Assembly: GCF_901543175.1 (NCBI RefSeq)
Contig: NZ_LR594040.1
Location: 930,001-994,000, forward strand
Direction of reading: 5' to 3'
DNA length: 64,000 nt
DNA from: Streptococcus australis
GTDB lineage: Bacteria; Bacillota; Bacilli; Lactobacillales; Streptococcaceae
The position numbers were made by a program, and so were the translations under genes. Under the pieces are notes generated by a model. The model saw only the letters and a list, made by a program, of their open reading frames with translations, did not search any database and was not told the origin of the DNA. Positions 49,984-61,591 of this stretch are shown here, in pieces (the stretch's first letter is position 1; each line of letters begins with the position of its first letter).

Positions 49984-50858
49984 TTTATATTTTGCTATCA
50001 ATATTGCTCCTTATTAACATCGTTTTATCAGTTTCTTTGATTCGCTATCATCTAACAGTTAGAGATTTAAGCAGACAAATCGAAGAGAAGATTCGCTCGG
50101 GTAGCATGAAGAGGATCGGGGTAAATTTCTTTTCAAAGACCATTTTGCGTCTACATAACCAAATTGAGAATCTGTTTCAAGAAGTAGAGCAAAACCAGCT
50201 AATCATGAAACGTGAAAAGCGCACCCTAGATATGGCAATCAGTAACATTGCTCATGATATTCGGACACCTTTAACAATCGCTTCAGGATACACTCAGCAA
50301 CTAATAAAGCATCCCGATAATAGTCAGGAAACTTTAAGCAAAATAGCCCATCATCAGGATTTGGTTTCCAAACGTTTGGAGGCTCTCCTTGAATACCGTC
50401 ATTTGATGGAAGGAGCAGTCAAACCGAAACTGGAAGAGCTTGATTTATCAACTTTTATAACGAAGAAGACTTTAACTTATTACGACGTTTTTCAATCTTC
50501 ACAGATTGTTCTTGATTTTAACGTTGAACCAGGATTGAAAACGACGACTGATGAGGACTTGCTTGATCGAATTATACAAAACCTTCTTGGAAATGTTCTC
50601 AAGCACGGTAAGGAGAAGGCTCGACTTTCTTTGAAAAAGGAAGAAAATAGACTTGTTTTGGAAATTGATAACCTAGTCAAAAAACCTATCAAGAATATAG
50701 ACAATCTCAGCAATCGTTTTTATTCTGAAAATATGTCAGATACCGAAGAATCCTCTGGTTTAGGTCTCTATATTACTGAGGAATTAGTTCATCTTCTTGG
50801 AGCGGAAATGAAGCTAGCCACTGATGGAGAATGGTTTTCAGTCTTTATTTATCTTTAA
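49980..50858 (+). CDS. Sensor histidine kinase
   Basis: A 292-aa kinase starting at ATG 49980, overlapping the regulator stop. One N-terminal membrane helix (residues 3-22) and almost no outer domain, so it is an intramembrane-sensing type. His92 in SNIAHDIRTPL is the phospho-acceptor, IIQNLLGNVLKHGKE the N box, ESSGLGLYITEEL the G box. Kinases of this form usually sense through a partner ABC transporter, which fits the genes that follow on the other strand. Confidence 0.9.
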   Translation: MIYILLSILLLINIVLSVSLIRYHLTVRDLSRQIEEKIRSGSMKRIGVNFFSKTILRLHNQIENLFQEVEQNQLIMKREKRTLDMAISNIAHDIRTPLTIASGYTQQLIKHPDNSQETLSKIAHHQDLVSKRLEALLEYRHLMEGAVKPKLEELDLSTFITKKTLTYYDVFQSSQIVLDFNVEPGLKTTTDEDLLDRIIQNLLGNVLKHGKEKARLSLKKEENRLVLEIDNLVKKPIKNIDNLSNRFYSENMSDTEESSGLGLYITEELVHLLGAEMKLATDGEWFSVFIYL

Positions 50859-50867
50859 CAGAAGAAA

Positions 50868-50897
50868 CCTCCTCTATATCCTAGAGGAGGCTTTATT
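50868..50897. terminator. Bidirectional terminator between convergent genes
   Basis: CCTCCTCTA, TATCC, TAGAGGAGG with CTTTATTT after and AAAC before; serves the kinase gene and the converging permease gene. Confidence 0.75.
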
Positions 50898-51649
50898 TAT
50901 AAGCTTTTCTTCTTGAAAATGGTAAGGCCACTAAGAGAGAAGATAAGGATGACAACTACGCAAACCGTGATTGTATAGAGAATAGATTGACTATTACTAG
51001 TCATAGCATAGGCAAAATCTAGAATTAAATATCGTAGAATTTCAATGTCTGGGAAAACAAGCATTGGAATAGAAATGACGATAGAGCTAATCAGATAACC
51101 AATAAATACGGCAAGATAAGAATGAGTTAGGTAGAGAATAAAGGAAACAATCGAAAGCCAAGCTAGAAGGCAGAGAAATTGAAGGGAAATCGTCAAGAGG
51201 AGATTAGTAACAAAACCATCAGGCATTGTACCAAGTCCGTTTAGTAGAGTCGCGGGAATAAAGGCAATCACAAGACTGGTAATGAGTTGTAAGAGAGCGA
51301 TACTTGCTAGAACAAAGAATTTAGCAAGGAAAAATTCTGTACGAGAAACACCGACTGTCAAACTATTTTTATAAAGCTTGCCGATTAGATCAACCCCAAG
51401 AACTAAACATACTAGAATAATACAGAGGAAAACGAGGTTTGAGCCGTTATTTGACACGTTGATTAGAGCTTCTATCCCATTCCAACCATGGGTAGGAGTC
51501 TCAGGTGGTGCTGTTTGAACGGACATTAGATGTCCTGTAGCGCCAATAGTAGCACCCAGTAACATAAGTACAAAGAGAATGAATTCTGTAATCCAGAATC
51601 CTTTGGAGCGGAAAAGACGGTAAAAATCTGCTTGAATGGTGTGTATCAT
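50897..51649 (-). CDS. ABC transporter permease (ABC-2 type)
   Basis: A 250-aa membrane protein starting MIHTIQADFYRLFRSKGFWI. Six hydrophobic helices are visible (about 18-40, 70-92, 110-132, 145-170, 175-197, 220-245). It begins 10 bases after the ATPase stop, so one operon. ABC-2 permeases of this size act in drug, bacteriocin or peptide export. Confidence 0.85.
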   Translation of the reverse strand: MIHTIQADFYRLFRSKGFWITEFILFVLMLLGATIGATGHLMSVQTAPPETPTHGWNGIEALINVSNNGSNLVFLCIILVCLVLGVDLIGKLYKNSLTVGVSRTEFFLAKFFVLASIALLQLITSLVIAFIPATLLNGLGTMPDGFVTNLLLTISLQFLCLLAWLSIVSFILYLTHSYLAVFIGYLISSIVISIPMLVFPDIEILRYLILDFAYAMTSNSQSILYTITVCVVVILIFSLSGLTIFKKKSL

Positions 51650-51659
51650 GATTTTTCTC

Positions 51660-52568
51660 CTATTCTACCAATTGTGTGAAGTATTCTTCTAGGTTTTGAC
51701 GGGCAAAGTAAATCTCTTCAATAGAAACATCTGCCAAAGTTAGTTGCTTGAGGATCTGTTTGACATCTTGTTCATTACCAAAGATATGGATTTCATTTTC
51801 AGGATTTACAACCTTAAACTGGAGTTGGATTTGTTCCTTCAATACTTGACAAGCTCTTTCTTTATCGCTTGTTCTAAGCACGATATAATCCTCACTTAGT
51901 GTTTCAAATTCAGCTTTGCTGATTTCACGGATAATCTTACCTTGATCTAAGATACCAAAGCGATTAGCTAGGAGATAGAGTTCAGACAAGATATGGCTAG
52001 AGATGAGGATAGTTATGCCTTTTTCTTGATTGAGCCGCTGGATCATGAGGCGAAATTCTTTGATTCCAATTGGGTCGAGACCGTTAATGGGTTCATCAAG
52101 AATCAGGAAATCAGGTTTGGATAGAAGGGCAATGGCGATGCCAAGCCTTTGTTTCATTCCTAGTGAGAAATCACGAAAGACTTTTTTACCTGTATCTGAC
52201 AAACCCACATAGTCCAGCGTTTCTCGAATAACTTGATCAGCATTTGGAATATGCCGAATCATACAATAATATTTTAGATTTTGATAGGCTGTTAAGTGAT
52301 TATGAGCTACAGGTGTTTCGATAACTGAACCTACTCGAGATAGGGCTTTGGTCCACTCATTTTCCGATTGACTAGAAAAGAGGGAAATAGTTCCTTTATC
52401 CGCAAACAGTAGTTGTGTAATGATTTTGATAAGAGTAGTTTTACCTGCTCCGTTTTTTCCAATTAAACCATAAATATCTCCCTCTTTTATCGTTAGATGA
52501 AGATCTTGAAGAATAGCTTGTTGGCCGAATTGTTTGGTCAGTCCATGAATTTCGAGTACTGTTTTCAT
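51660..52568 (-). CDS. ABC transporter ATP-binding protein
   Basis: A 302-aa ATPase; I chose ATG 52568 (MKTVLEIHGLTKQFGQQAIL) behind AAGGAG, not the upstream in-frame ATG at 52622. Walker A at 37-44 (GKNGAGKT), signature FSLGMKQRLGIA, Walker B DFLILDEP, H loop ISSH. The C-terminal 90 residues are the extension common to BcrA/LanF-type ATPases. Pairs with the permease downstream as an exporter, probably for self-protection against a peptide or antibiotic. Confidence 0.9.
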   Translation of the reverse strand: MKTVLEIHGLTKQFGQQAILQDLHLTIKEGDIYGLIGKNGAGKTTLIKIITQLLFADKGTISLFSSQSENEWTKALSRVGSVIETPVAHNHLTAYQNLKYYCMIRHIPNADQVIRETLDYVGLSDTGKKVFRDFSLGMKQRLGIAIALLSKPDFLILDEPINGLDPIGIKEFRLMIQRLNQEKGITILISSHILSELYLLANRFGILDQGKIIREISKAEFETLSEDYIVLRTSDKERACQVLKEQIQLQFKVVNPENEIHIFGNEQDVKQILKQLTLADVSIEEIYFARQNLEEYFTQLVE

Positions 52569-52677
52569 GATTTTCTCCTTTTGATTTATTTTACTAACTT
52601 TAGTATAAGCTATAGAAATCAAAGAAAGTTCAAGTATTTCTAAAGAGTTTCTAAAGTTTTCTGATTTTTAAAATGTC

Positions 52678-52704
52678 AAAAACCCAGTTAAGGATTTAAC
52701 TGGG
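52678..52704 (-). terminator. Terminator of the HAD gene
   Basis: On the minus strand CCCAGTTAA, ATCC, TTAACTGGG, TTTTT, 9 bases after the stop at 52713. Confidence 0.75.
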
Positions 52705-52712
52705 AATTTTCT

Positions 52713-53522
52713 CTATAAAATATACTTCTCAATGGCACGCGCGACGCCGTCTTCTTCGTTACTGGTTGTGACGTCATTAGCAAGGGATTTGACATGGTTG
52801 CTAGCATTTCCCATAGCAATACCAAGACCGGCAAACTGAAGCATTTCGATATCGTTATTAGCATCACCCATGGCCATAATTTCTGACGGCTCAATCTGTA
52901 AAATCTCAGCTAGTCGTGAAAGAGCAGTAGCCTTTGTGGTTCCAAGTGGCATAGCTTCATAAATGACAGGCTGCGAACGAACACCACTAAATCGTTGGCA
53001 GAGTTCTTCAGCAAAACGCTCTTCAAAATTATCTGTTTGTTCTTTAGTGCCTAAAAACATGCCTTGGAACATACGATACTTACCACTGGTGGCTTCCTCA
53101 AGGGAAATTTCAGTCAGGTCTGAAAAGACTAGTTTGGCATCATTTTGAACGATTTCATTTGGCTTGCCACCAAGGACAAAATAATGTTCTTCATCAAAGA
53201 GAGTCAACTGGACGTCGCTTTTTTCAGCTAGGTCATAGAGGTATTCGATATCAGCAGGACTGAGTTCTTGCCAGTCAACTAGACTCCAGTCACTGGTCTG
53301 GTGGGTTGAGCAACCGTTATTGACAATGACATACTCATTCTGGAGGTCAAGTCCTAGTTTTTTATAGTAGGGGAGGACACCGAAAAGCGGTCGACCTGTA
53401 CAGAGAACCAATTTGACGCCTTTTTCAATGGCCTGGTGAATGGCAGTAATGTGGGCTTGAGGGATTTCCTTGGCTTCATTGAGGAGAGTTCCGTCCATAT
53501 CCAAGGCTAGTAGTTTAATCAT
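52713..53522 (-). CDS. Cof-type HAD-IIB phosphatase
   Basis: A 269-aa hydrolase: Asp8 and Asp10 in LLALDMDGTLL form motif I, VLCTGRPLFG motif II, and MAMGDANNDIEML motif IV. The cap domain and length fit YidA/Cof sugar-phosphate phosphatases. Cytoplasmic. Divergent from the MarR-family gene; the minus-strand -10 TATAAT (revcomp of 53553-53558, with TGC before it) lies 31 bases upstream. Confidence 0.9.
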   Translation of the reverse strand: MIKLLALDMDGTLLNEAKEIPQAHITAIHQAIEKGVKLVLCTGRPLFGVLPYYKKLGLDLQNEYVIVNNGCSTHQTSDWSLVDWQELSPADIEYLYDLAEKSDVQLTLFDEEHYFVLGGKPNEIVQNDAKLVFSDLTEISLEEATSGKYRMFQGMFLGTKEQTDNFEERFAEELCQRFSGVRSQPVIYEAMPLGTTKATALSRLAEILQIEPSEIMAMGDANNDIEMLQFAGLGIAMGNASNHVKSLANDVTTSNEEDGVARAIEKYIL

Positions 53523-53611
53523 AAGACTTCCTTTTCTAGGTATTTTGCTTTTATTATAGCATATAGACTATAAAATGTCTGACAGAATTGTAAAATTCGA
53601 CTTTCCTTTTC

Positions 53612-53640
53612 TTGAAAAACAAAATAAATTCTTATATAAT
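53612..53640 (+). promoter_or_regulatory. Promoter of the MarR-EVE operon
   Basis: TTGAAA (53612-53617), 17 bases, TATAAT (53635-53640); start codon at 53669 with AAGGAG. Confidence 0.75.
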
Positions 53641-53668
53641 ATGTATACTTAATATTTAAGGAGAAAAA

Positions 53669-54130
53669 ATGCCACAATATCAGTTTAATTCAATTTATAA
53701 AAACGATGAAACAGAGTCTACAGGTCTTCTTTTCATCAAAGTCTACAACAAGTGGGAAAACAACTTAAAAAGAGGCTTGAAATCAGTTGGTCTCACTTTG
53801 CCTCAATTTATTGTTTTGACCTCGCTCTTGTTTTTGAACAATAGAGAGGAATATGTAACGCAAGTTGATATTGCTCGGTTCACCGGTATGGATGTTATGA
53901 CGGTTTCCCAGATTGTTAGACTATTAGAGAGGAAAGACTACATTAGTCGCGATCAACATCCAAAGGATAGTCGGGCAAAACTGGTCTTAGTGACGAAGTC
54001 TGGCGCGGAGAAGATCAATCAAGCTTTACCCTTAGTAGAAGGGATTGATGAAAAATTTTTTGAAAAACTTTCTAACGATAGAGAAAGTTTTAATCGCATG
54101 TTAGCAGAGTTGGAGGATAAAAATGCCTAG
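53669..54130 (+). CDS. MarR-family transcriptional regulator
   Basis: A 153-aa winged-helix protein: LTLPQFIVLTSLLFLNN, VTQVDIARFTGMDVMTVSQI VRLLERKDYISRDQHPKDSR AKLVLVT. The D-x-R wing (KDSRAKLV) is the MarR hallmark. It overlaps the EVE-domain gene by 8 bases, so both are made together. The palindromic AGACTATAAAATGTCT at 53565-53580 between the divergent genes could be its operator. Confidence 0.85.
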   Translation: MPQYQFNSIYKNDETESTGLLFIKVYNKWENNLKRGLKSVGLTLPQFIVLTSLLFLNNREEYVTQVDIARFTGMDVMTVSQIVRLLERKDYISRDQHPKDSRAKLVLVTKSGAEKINQALPLVEGIDEKFFEKLSNDRESFNRMLAELEDKNA

Positions 54131-54542
54131 ATATTGGGTCGGAGTTGTTTCAAAGAATCATGTTTTAAGAGGAGTTGAGGGAAATTTTTGTCAGGTCTGT
54201 CATGGAAAGGGCGGCCCCTTAAACCGTATGAAAAAAGGAGATTATCTTTTATACTATAGCCCCAAATACGATATGAACGGTCAAGATAAGTTACAGGCTT
54301 TTGTGGCCGTAGGTAAAATTATAGATGACAAAGCCTATCAAGTAGAGCAGTTTGAAGGATTCTTTCCCTTTAGAAGAGATGTTGAGTACTATCTACCAGT
54401 CAAAGATTGCTCCATAGAAATAGCCAGACAACATCCTGAATGGAAAGGCTATACTTCTAGGCTTCGTTATGGGCATTTTGAAGTTTCCAAAGACTTTTTC
54501 CTATATATCTTTCATCATATGAAAGTGGATGACGAAGCTTGA
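54123..54542 (+). CDS. EVE/PUA-like domain protein
   Basis: A 139-aa single-domain protein beginning MPRYWVGVVSKNHVLRGVEG; MKKGDYLLYYSPKYDMNG, FVAVGKI, FPFRRDVEYY and YGHFEVSKDFF follow the EVE-domain pattern. The EVE fold is related to PUA/YTH domains that read modified bases, so a nucleic-acid-binding role is expected but unproven. Translationally coupled to MarR. Confidence 0.8.
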   Translation: MPRYWVGVVSKNHVLRGVEGNFCQVCHGKGGPLNRMKKGDYLLYYSPKYDMNGQDKLQAFVAVGKIIDDKAYQVEQFEGFFPFRRDVEYYLPVKDCSIEIARQHPEWKGYTSRLRYGHFEVSKDFFLYIFHHMKVDDEA

Positions 54543-54583
54543 TTGATTTGCTAGTTAAATGATTGTCAACAAGAATTTTGGAT

Positions 54584-54612
54584 TTGGACTGTGAAGCAAA
54601 CTTTGCTATAAT
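54584..54612 (+). promoter_or_regulatory. Promoter of rexB-rexA
   Basis: TTGGAC (54584-54589), 17 bases, TGC-TATAAT (-10 at 54607-54612, extended). Start codon 37 bases on. Confidence 0.7.
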
Positions 54613-54648
54613 AGAGTAAGAAACTTTGAGAAACCAAACGAGGCAGAG

Positions 54649-57600
54649 ATGAAATTACTTTATACTGATATTCGGACTTCTTTGATAGAAACCTTGACCA
54701 GAGAGGCGGAAGAGCTAGTTGCTGCGGGCAAGCGGGTCTTCTACATCGCCCCCAACTCTCTTTCATTTGAAAAGGAACGCGCCGTGCTGAAATGCTTGTC
54801 CCAGCAGGCTTCTTTTGCTATTACCGTCACGCGTTTTGCTCAAATGGCTCGTTACCTGATTTTAAATGACTTGCCTACAAAGACCAGTCTTGATGACATC
54901 GGCCTTGGAATGGCCTTTTATAAATGCCTTGCTGAACTTGATCCTAAAGGGTTACGAGTTTATGGAGCTATTAAACAAGACCCTCAATTTATCCAGCAGT
55001 TGATTGAACTTTATCACGAGATGACAACTGCTCAGATGAGCTTTTTGGACTTGGAAAGTTTGACCGATGAGGATAAGAGAGCAGATTTACTCTTGATTTT
55101 TGAGAAAGTGACTGCTTATCTCAATCAAAACCAGTTGGCTCAGGGAAGACAGTTGACCCATTTGATTGAGGCTATTGAGAATGATAAGGTAAGTAGTGAT
55201 TTCAGTCAGATTGCCTTAGTCATTGACGGGTTTACCCGTTTTTCTGCTGAGGAAGAACATGTGGTGGATCTGCTCCAGCGTAAAGGTGTTGAGATTGTCA
55301 TTGGTGCTTATGCAAGTAAAAAGGCTTATACCAGTCCTTTCACTGAAGGGAATCTCTACCAAGCCAGTGTGGAATTTCTTCATCATTTGGGGGCAAAATA
55401 CCAAACACCTGCTCAGAATCGTTCTCAGACTCATGAGAAAATGGATAGTTTTGACAAGGCCTCACGTTTGCTGGAGTCTTCTTATGACTTTTCAGAACTC
55501 GCTTTAGATGTCGATGAGAAGGACCGTGAAAATTTGCAAATCTGGTCTTGCTTGACGCAAAAAGAGGAGTTGGAATTAGTAGCCCGTAGCATTCGTCAGA
55601 AATTACATGACCATCCAGAACTGAGTTACAAGCATTTCCGAATTCTCTTGGGAGATGTAGCTTCTTATCAGTTGTCCTTAAAGACCATTTTTGACCAGTA
55701 CCAGATTCCATTCTATCTTGGTAAAAGCGAATCCATGGCCCATCATCCCTTGACCCAGTATGTGGAGTCTATTTTACGATTAAAACGCTACCGTTTCCGT
55801 CAGGAGGATTTGATTAATCTCCTCAGAACAGGCTTGTATACTGACCTAAGTCAGGCTGAGATTGATGCTTTCGAGCAATATCTCCGCTATCTTGGCATCA
55901 ATGGCTTGCCAGCTTTTCAGCAGACCTTCACAAAATCCCACCATGGAAAGTTTGATTTGGAACGCCTGAATGCTATTCGTCTGCGAGTTTTGGCGCCACT
56001 TGAAACCTTATTTGCTAGCCGAAAACAAAAGGCTAAAAATCTCTTGCAAAAGTGGAGTGCTTTTCTAAAAAATGCTGCTTTAAGCAAGCAGATGCAAGGT
56101 TTAACATCCACTATGGAAGTCCTAGAGCAGGAAAGACAAGCTGAAGTTTGGAAAGCCTTCTGCCATGTTTTAGAACAATTTGCGACGGTTTTTGCAGGTT
56201 CACAAGTTAGTCTAGAGGACTTCTTAGCCTTGCTCCATTCTGGGATGAGTTTGTCCCAGTATCGCACCATTCCAGCGACAGTGGACACCGTTCTGGTGCA
56301 GAGTTATGAACTGATTGCGCCTCTGACAGCTGACTTTGTCTATGCCATTGGGCTGACTCAGGATCATCTACCAAAAATCGCGCAAAACACCAGTCTTTTA
56401 ACAGACGAAGAAAGACAAAGCCTAAACCAAGCGACTGAAGAGGGAGCGCAATTACTGATTGCAAGTAGTGAAAACCTCAAGAAAAATCGCTACACCACGC
56501 TTTCCTTAGTTAATGCTGCTCGCAAACAGTTGATTTTGTCAGCACCAAGTCTCCTCAATGAAAATGAGAGTAAAGAATCAGCCTATCTTCAAGAGCTGGT
56601 CCATTTTGGATTTAGTCGGACAGAGAAGAAGATTCATCAAAAAAGTCTGTCTAAGGATGATATGGGTTCTTATCACAGTCTCTTGTCTAGTCTAGTTGCC
56701 TATCACCAGCAGGGCGAGACGAGTAATAGGGAGCAAGATTTAACTTTTGTTAAGGTTTTGGCGCGTGTGATGGGTAAAAAACTAGATCAAAAAGGCCTTA
56801 CAAATCCAGCTATCCCAACTAGTCCAAGTAGCAAATCATTAGAGAAAGAGACCTTGCAGGCTCTCTATCCAGCTGACAAAGAGTTTTACCTGTCTACCTC
56901 TGGTTTGACGGAGTTTTACCGCAATGAATACAGTTATTTCCTCCGTTATGTCTTAGGTTTGCAGGAAGAATTACGCCTGCGTCCGGATGCTCGCAGTCAC
57001 GGAAATTTTTTGCATCGTATTTTTGAACGTGCCTTGCAGTTACCTGACGAAGATTCCTTTGACCAACGTTTGGAACAGGCTATCCAAGAAACTGATCAGG
57101 AACTCGAATTTGAGGCTATTTATCAGGAAAGTTTGGAAGCCCAGTTTACCAAGGAAGTTCTGCTTGATGTCGCTCGGACCACTGGCCACATCCTACGTCA
57201 TAATCCAGCCATCGAAACCATCCAAGAGGAAGCAACATTTGGCGGGAAAGACCAGGCATTTATTCAATTGGATAATGGGCGAAGTGTTCATGTGCGAGGC
57301 AAGGTTGACCGTATTGACCGCCTGAAAGCTGATGGAGCGCTAGGAGTGGTGGACTATAAATCTAGTTTGACCCAGTTCCAGTTTCCTCATTTCTTCAATG
57401 GGCTTAATTCCCAGTTACCAACCTATCTTGCTGCCCTAAAAAGTAAAGGGGAGCAGAACTTTTTCGGTGCTATGTACTTGGAAATGGCTGAACCTGTCCA
57501 ATCTCTGTTGACCGTTAAGAGTTTGGCTGGAGCAGTAGCAGAAGCCAGCAAGTCTATGAAATATCAGGGTCTTTTCTTAGAAAAAGAAAGTAGTCATTTA

Positions 57601-57924
57601 GGGGAATTTTACAACAAAAACAAGGTCAATCAGCTGACAGATGAGGAGTTCCAGCTCTTACTAGACTATAATGCCCATCTTTACAAGAAAGCAGCTGAGA
57701 AGATTTTACAAGGACGGTTCACCATCAATCCTTATACCGAAAATGGCAGAAGCATTGCCCCGTACGTCCAGCAACATCAGGCAATTACAGGATTTGAAGC
57801 AAACTACCATCTAGGTCAAGCACGCTTTCTAGAGAAGTTAGATTTAGCGGATGGCAAACGTCTGGTCGGAGAAAAACTCAAGCAAGCATGGTTTGAAAAA
57901 ATGAGAGAGGAGTTGAATCGATGA
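54649..57924 (+). CDS. rexB: ATP-dependent nuclease subunit B (RexB/AddB)
   Basis: A 1091-aa subunit of the RecBCD-like AddAB/RexAB complex, which processes double-strand breaks for recombination. N-terminal inactive helicase-like part ([18 protein letters not shown], no Walker lysine, as in streptococcal RexB). C-terminal nuclease region with [26 protein letters not shown] and LGVVDYKSS (the D..DYK nuclease signature near residue 900). It overlaps rexA by 4 bases (ATGA). Confidence 0.93.
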   Translation: MKLLYTDIRTSLIETLTREAEELVAAGKRVFYIAPNSLSFEKERAVLKCLSQQASFAITVTRFAQMARYLILNDLPTKTSLDDIGLGMAFYKCLAELDPKGLRVYGAIKQDPQFIQQLIELYHEMTTAQMSFLDLESLTDEDKRADLLLIFEKVTAYLNQNQLAQGRQLTHLIEAIENDKVSSDFSQIALVIDGFTRFSAEEEHVVDLLQRKGVEIVIGAYASKKAYTSPFTEGNLYQASVEFLHHLGAKYQTPAQNRSQTHEKMDSFDKASRLLESSYDFSELALDVDEKDRENLQIWSCLTQKEELELVARSIRQKLHDHPELSYKHFRILLGDVASYQLSLKTIFDQYQIPFYLGKSESMAHHPLTQYVESILRLKRYRFRQEDLINLLRTGLYTDLSQAEIDAFEQYLRYLGINGLPAFQQTFTKSHHGKFDLERLNAIRLRVLAPLETLFASRKQKAKNLLQKWSAFLKNAALSKQMQGLTSTMEVLEQERQAEVWKAFCHVLEQFATVFAGSQVSLEDFLALLHSGMSLSQYRTIPATVDTVLVQSYELIAPLTADFVYAIGLTQDHLPKIAQNTSLLTDEERQSLNQATEEGAQLLIASSENLKKNRYTTLSLVNAARKQLILSAPSLLNENESKESAYLQELVHFGFSRTEKKIHQKSLSKDDMGSYHSLLSSLVAYHQQGETSNREQDLTFVKVLARVMGKKLDQKGLTNPAIPTSPSSKSLEKETLQALYPADKEFYLSTSGLTEFYRNEYSYFLRYVLGLQEELRLRPDARSHGNFLHRIFERALQLPDEDSFDQRLEQAIQETDQELEFEAIYQESLEAQFTKEVLLDVARTTGHILRHNPAIETIQEEATFGGKDQAFIQLDNGRSVHVRGKVDRIDRLKADGALGVVDYKSSLTQFQFPHFFNGLNSQLPTYLAALKSKGEQNFFGAMYLEMAEPVQSLLTVKSLAGAVAEASKSMKYQGLFLEKESSHLGEFYNKNKVNQLTDEEFQLLLDYNAHLYKKAAEKILQGRFTINPYTENGRSIAPYVQQHQAITGFEANYHLGQARFLEKLDLADGKRLVGEKLKQAWFEKMREELNR

Positions 57925-60900
57925 AGCCTATTTCCTTTTTAACTGAGGAAGAGATTCAAAAACTGCAAGAAGCAGAAGCGAGTTCGAGCAAAGAACAGAA
58001 GAAAACAGCCGAGCAAATCCAAGCCATTTATACTGCAGGGCAAAATATCCTAGTCTCAGCGTCTGCTGGTTCAGGGAAAACCTTTGTCATGGCAGAGCGC
58101 ATTCTGGACCAATTAGCACGTGGCGTGGAAATTTCTCAACTCTTTATCTCAACCTTTACTGTCAAGGCTGCTACCGAACTCAAGGAACGCTTGGAGAAAA
58201 AAATCAGCCAGCAAATCCAAGAAACCGATGATGTTGATCTCAAACAACACTTGGGACGACAGTTGGCTGATCTGCCAAACGCGGCCATCGGAACCATGGA
58301 CTCCTTCACTCAAAAGTTCCTCGGCAAACATGGCTACCTGATTGATATCGCACCAAATTTCCGTATTCTACAAAATGAAAGTGAACAGTTAATCTTAAAA
58401 AACGAAGTTTTTCATCAGGTTTTTGAAGACCATTACCAAGGTGAAAACAAAGAGAAATTTAGTCGTTTGGTGAAGAACTTTGCTGGACGAGGCAAGGATG
58501 AACGTGGCCTGCGCCAGCAAGTCTACAAAATTTATGACTTTTTGCAATCGACCAGCAATCCGCAAAAATGGCTGAGCGATTCTTTCCTAAAGGGATTTGA
58601 AGAAGCTGATTTTGCTAGTGAAAAAGAAAAACTAACCGAGCAAATCAAGCAGGCGCTTTGGGATTTGGAAAGCTTTTTCCGTCATCATCTGGATAATGAT
58701 GCCAAGGAATTTCCCAAAGCTGCCTATTTAGAAGCTGTTCAAGATGTTTTGGATGAAATTGGCTCCTTAAATCGCGAGTCCGATAGTCAGACTTATCAAA
58801 AGGTTCTTTCACGTGTTGTCGCTATCTCTAAGGAGAAAAATGGTCGGGCTCTTGCTAACTCTAGTCGAAAGGCTGATTTGAAGCCACTTGCAGATGCTTA
58901 TAACGAAGAGAGAAAATCCCAGTTTGCAAAACTTGGACAACTAGCAGACCAGATAACAATTCTCGACTATCAAGAACGTTATCATGGAGACACCTGGAAA
59001 TTAGCTAAAACTTTCCAAAACTTTATGAGTGATTTTGTGGCAGCTTATCGTGAACGTAAACGCCAGGAAAATGCCTTTGAATTTGCTGATATTAGCCATT
59101 ATACCATCGAGATTCTAGAGAATTTCCCACAAGTTCGTGATGCATATCAGGAGCGCTTCCATGAAGTCATGGTCGATGAGTATCAGGATACCAACCACAT
59201 TCAAGAACGGATGCTGGAATTGCTGTCTAATGGCCACAATCGCTTTATGGTGGGGGATATCAAGCAGTCCATCTACCGTTTCCGTCAGGCGGATCCACAG
59301 ATTTTCAATGAGAAATTCCAACGCTATGCGCAAAATCCTCAAGAAGGCAAGTTGATTCTCCTCAAGGAAAATTTCCGAAGTAGTTCAGAAGTGCTATCAG
59401 CAACCAACCATGTCTTTGAACGGCTTATGGACCAAGAGGTTGGTGAAATCAACTACGATAGCATGCACCAGCTTGTTTTTGCCAATACCAAACTGACGCC
59501 CAATCCTGAGAACAAGGCAGAATTTCTTCTCTACGATAAGGACGACAGTGAGCAAGAGGACGAAGAAAGTCAAGTAGAAACAAAACTAACAGGTGAAATG
59601 CGCTTAGTCATCAAGGAAATCCTTAAACTCCATCAAGAGAATGGTGTAGCCTTTAAGGAAATTGCTCTTTTGACTTCCAGTCGCAGTCGTAATGACCAGA
59701 TACTCCTCGCTCTATCAGAGTATGGAATTCCTGTAAAAACAGACGGAGAACAAAATAATTATCTCCAATCATTAGAAGTGCAAGTCATGCTAGATACTCT
59801 TCGTGTCATCCACAATCCTCTGCAAGACTATGCCTTGGTTGCCCTTATGAAGTCTCCAATGTTTGGTTTTGATGAAGACGATCTGGCACGTTTGTCCCTT
59901 CAGAAAGCAGCTGATAAAGTCCAAGAGAATCTTTATGAGAAACTGCTTAACACTCAAAAACAAGTAACTGAGCGGAAAGAGTTAATTCACAAAGCTTTAG
60001 CGGAAAAACTAAATCAATTCATGGATATCTTGGATTCTTGGCGCTTGTATGCCAAAACCCACTCCCTTTATGACTTGATTTGGAAGATTTACAACGACCG
60101 TTTTTATTATGATTATGTTGGAGCTTTGCCAAATGGTCCTGCTAGACAAGCCAACCTCTATGCCCTAGCTTTGAGAGCAGACCAGTTTGAAAAGAGTAAT
60201 TTCAAGGGCTTGTCTCGATTTATTCGTATGATTGATCAGGTTTTGGAAGCACAGCATGATCTTGCAAGCGTAGCCGTCGCACCGCCTAAAGATGCAGTGG
60301 AACTCATGACCATTCACAAGAGTAAAGGTCTGGAGTTTCCTTATGTCTTTATCCTCAACATGGATCAGGACTTCAATAAGCAAGACTCAATGTCTGATGT
60401 TATTCTCAGTCGTCAAAATGGGCTTGGTGTCAAATACATTGCCAAGGTAGAAACAGGAGCAGTAGAAGCTCACTATCCTAAAACCATTAAACTCTCCATT
60501 CCTAGCCTTACTTATACGCAGAATGAAGAAGAGCTTCAACTGGCTAGCTATTCAGAGCAGATGCGTTTGCTGTATGTTGCCATGACACGGGCAGAGAAAA
60601 AGCTCTATCTTGTCGGTAAGGGCTCTCGTGAAAAGCTAGAAGCCAAGGAATATCTAGCAACTAAAAATGGAAAACTAAACAGCAACACTAGACTTCAAGC
60701 AAGGAATTTTCAAGATTGGATTTGGGCTATCAGTAAGTTATTTGCCAAGGATAATCTCAACTTTAGCTATCGTTTCGTTGGTGAAGATCAGCTGACTAGA
60801 GAAGCTATCGGAGAGTTGGAAACCAAGAGTCCTCTCCAAGATAGCTCCCAAGCAGACAATCGCCAGTCTGAAATCATCAAAGAAGCCCTTGAAATGCTGA

Positions 60901-61574
60901 AAGAAGTAGAAGTCTATAATACTCTTCACCGTGCGGCTATTGAACTTCCTAGCGTCCAAACTCCTAGCCAAATCAAGAAATTCTATGAACCAGTGATGGA
61001 TATGGAAGGGGTGCAAATTGCTAACCAAACCAAATCACCAGAGAAGCAAATCAGCTTCGATTTACCAGATTTTTCAACTAAAGAAAAGGTAACAGGAGCA
61101 GAAATTGGTAGTGCAACCCACGAACTCATGCAGAGAATCGACCTCAGTCAGCAACCAACGCTTGCTAGCCTAAAAGATACCCTCAAACAAGTTCAAACGA
61201 GTCCAGCTGTCCGAGACAAGATCAATCTTTCTAAAATCCTAGCTTTCTTTGATACGCCACTCGGTCAAGAAATTCTCGCCAATACAAACCATCTCTATAG
61301 AGAGCAACCTTTTTCCATGCTCAAACGAGACCAAAAGAGTCAGGAAGACTTCGTTGTTCGTGGGATCTTGGACGGATATCTGCTTTTCAAGGATCGTATC
61401 GTTCTTTTTGACTATAAGACTGACCGTTATGATGAAGCAAATCAGCTTATTGAACGCTATCGTGGGCAGTTAGCCCTCTACGGAGAAGCCTTATCACGAG
61501 CCTATTCGATTGACAATATTGAAAAATACTTGATCTTACTCGGTAAAGATGAGGTTCAAGTTGTAAAAGTATAA
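57921..61574 (+). CDS. rexA: ATP-dependent helicase/nuclease subunit A (RexA/AddA)
   Basis: A 1217-aa UvrD-family helicase with nuclease tail. Walker A at about 47-54 (SASAGSGKT), [11 protein letters not shown]alker [33 protein letters not shown] and [17 protein letters not shown] are helicase motifs in order. The C-terminal [12 protein letters not shown] .. [13 protein letters not shown] is the PD-(D/E)XK nuclease. Works with RexB in Chi-regulated end resection. This gene would feed RecA exchange, the likely engine of the repeat-driven toxin shuffling further left (inference). Confidence 0.95.
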   Translation: MKPISFLTEEEIQKLQEAEASSSKEQKKTAEQIQAIYTAGQNILVSASAGSGKTFVMAERILDQLARGVEISQLFISTFTVKAATELKERLEKKISQQIQETDDVDLKQHLGRQLADLPNAAIGTMDSFTQKFLGKHGYLIDIAPNFRILQNESEQLILKNEVFHQVFEDHYQGENKEKFSRLVKNFAGRGKDERGLRQQVYKIYDFLQSTSNPQKWLSDSFLKGFEEADFASEKEKLTEQIKQALWDLESFFRHHLDNDAKEFPKAAYLEAVQDVLDEIGSLNRESDSQTYQKVLSRVVAISKEKNGRALANSSRKADLKPLADAYNEERKSQFAKLGQLADQITILDYQERYHGDTWKLAKTFQNFMSDFVAAYRERKRQENAFEFADISHYTIEILENFPQVRDAYQERFHEVMVDEYQDTNHIQERMLELLSNGHNRFMVGDIKQSIYRFRQADPQIFNEKFQRYAQNPQEGKLILLKENFRSSSEVLSATNHVFERLMDQEVGEINYDSMHQLVFANTKLTPNPENKAEFLLYDKDDSEQEDEESQVETKLTGEMRLVIKEILKLHQENGVAFKEIALLTSSRSRNDQILLALSEYGIPVKTDGEQNNYLQSLEVQVMLDTLRVIHNPLQDYALVALMKSPMFGFDEDDLARLSLQKAADKVQENLYEKLLNTQKQVTERKELIHKALAEKLNQFMDILDSWRLYAKTHSLYDLIWKIYNDRFYYDYVGALPNGPARQANLYALALRADQFEKSNFKGLSRFIRMIDQVLEAQHDLASVAVAPPKDAVELMTIHKSKGLEFPYVFILNMDQDFNKQDSMSDVILSRQNGLGVKYIAKVETGAVEAHYPKTIKLSIPSLTYTQNEEELQLASYSEQMRLLYVAMTRAEKKLYLVGKGSREKLEAKEYLATKNGKLNSNTRLQARNFQDWIWAISKLFAKDNLNFSYRFVGEDQLTREAIGELETKSPLQDSSQADNRQSEIIKEALEMLKEVEVYNTLHRAAIELPSVQTPSQIKKFYEPVMDMEGVQIANQTKSPEKQISFDLPDFSTKEKVTGAEIGSATHELMQRIDLSQQPTLASLKDTLKQVQTSPAVRDKINLSKILAFFDTPLGQEILANTNHLYREQPFSMLKRDQKSQEDFVVRGILDGYLLFKDRIVLFDYKTDRYDEANQLIERYRGQLALYGEALSRAYSIDNIEKYLILLGKDEVQVVKV

Positions 61575-61591
61575 TCTAGAAAGGAGACCTC

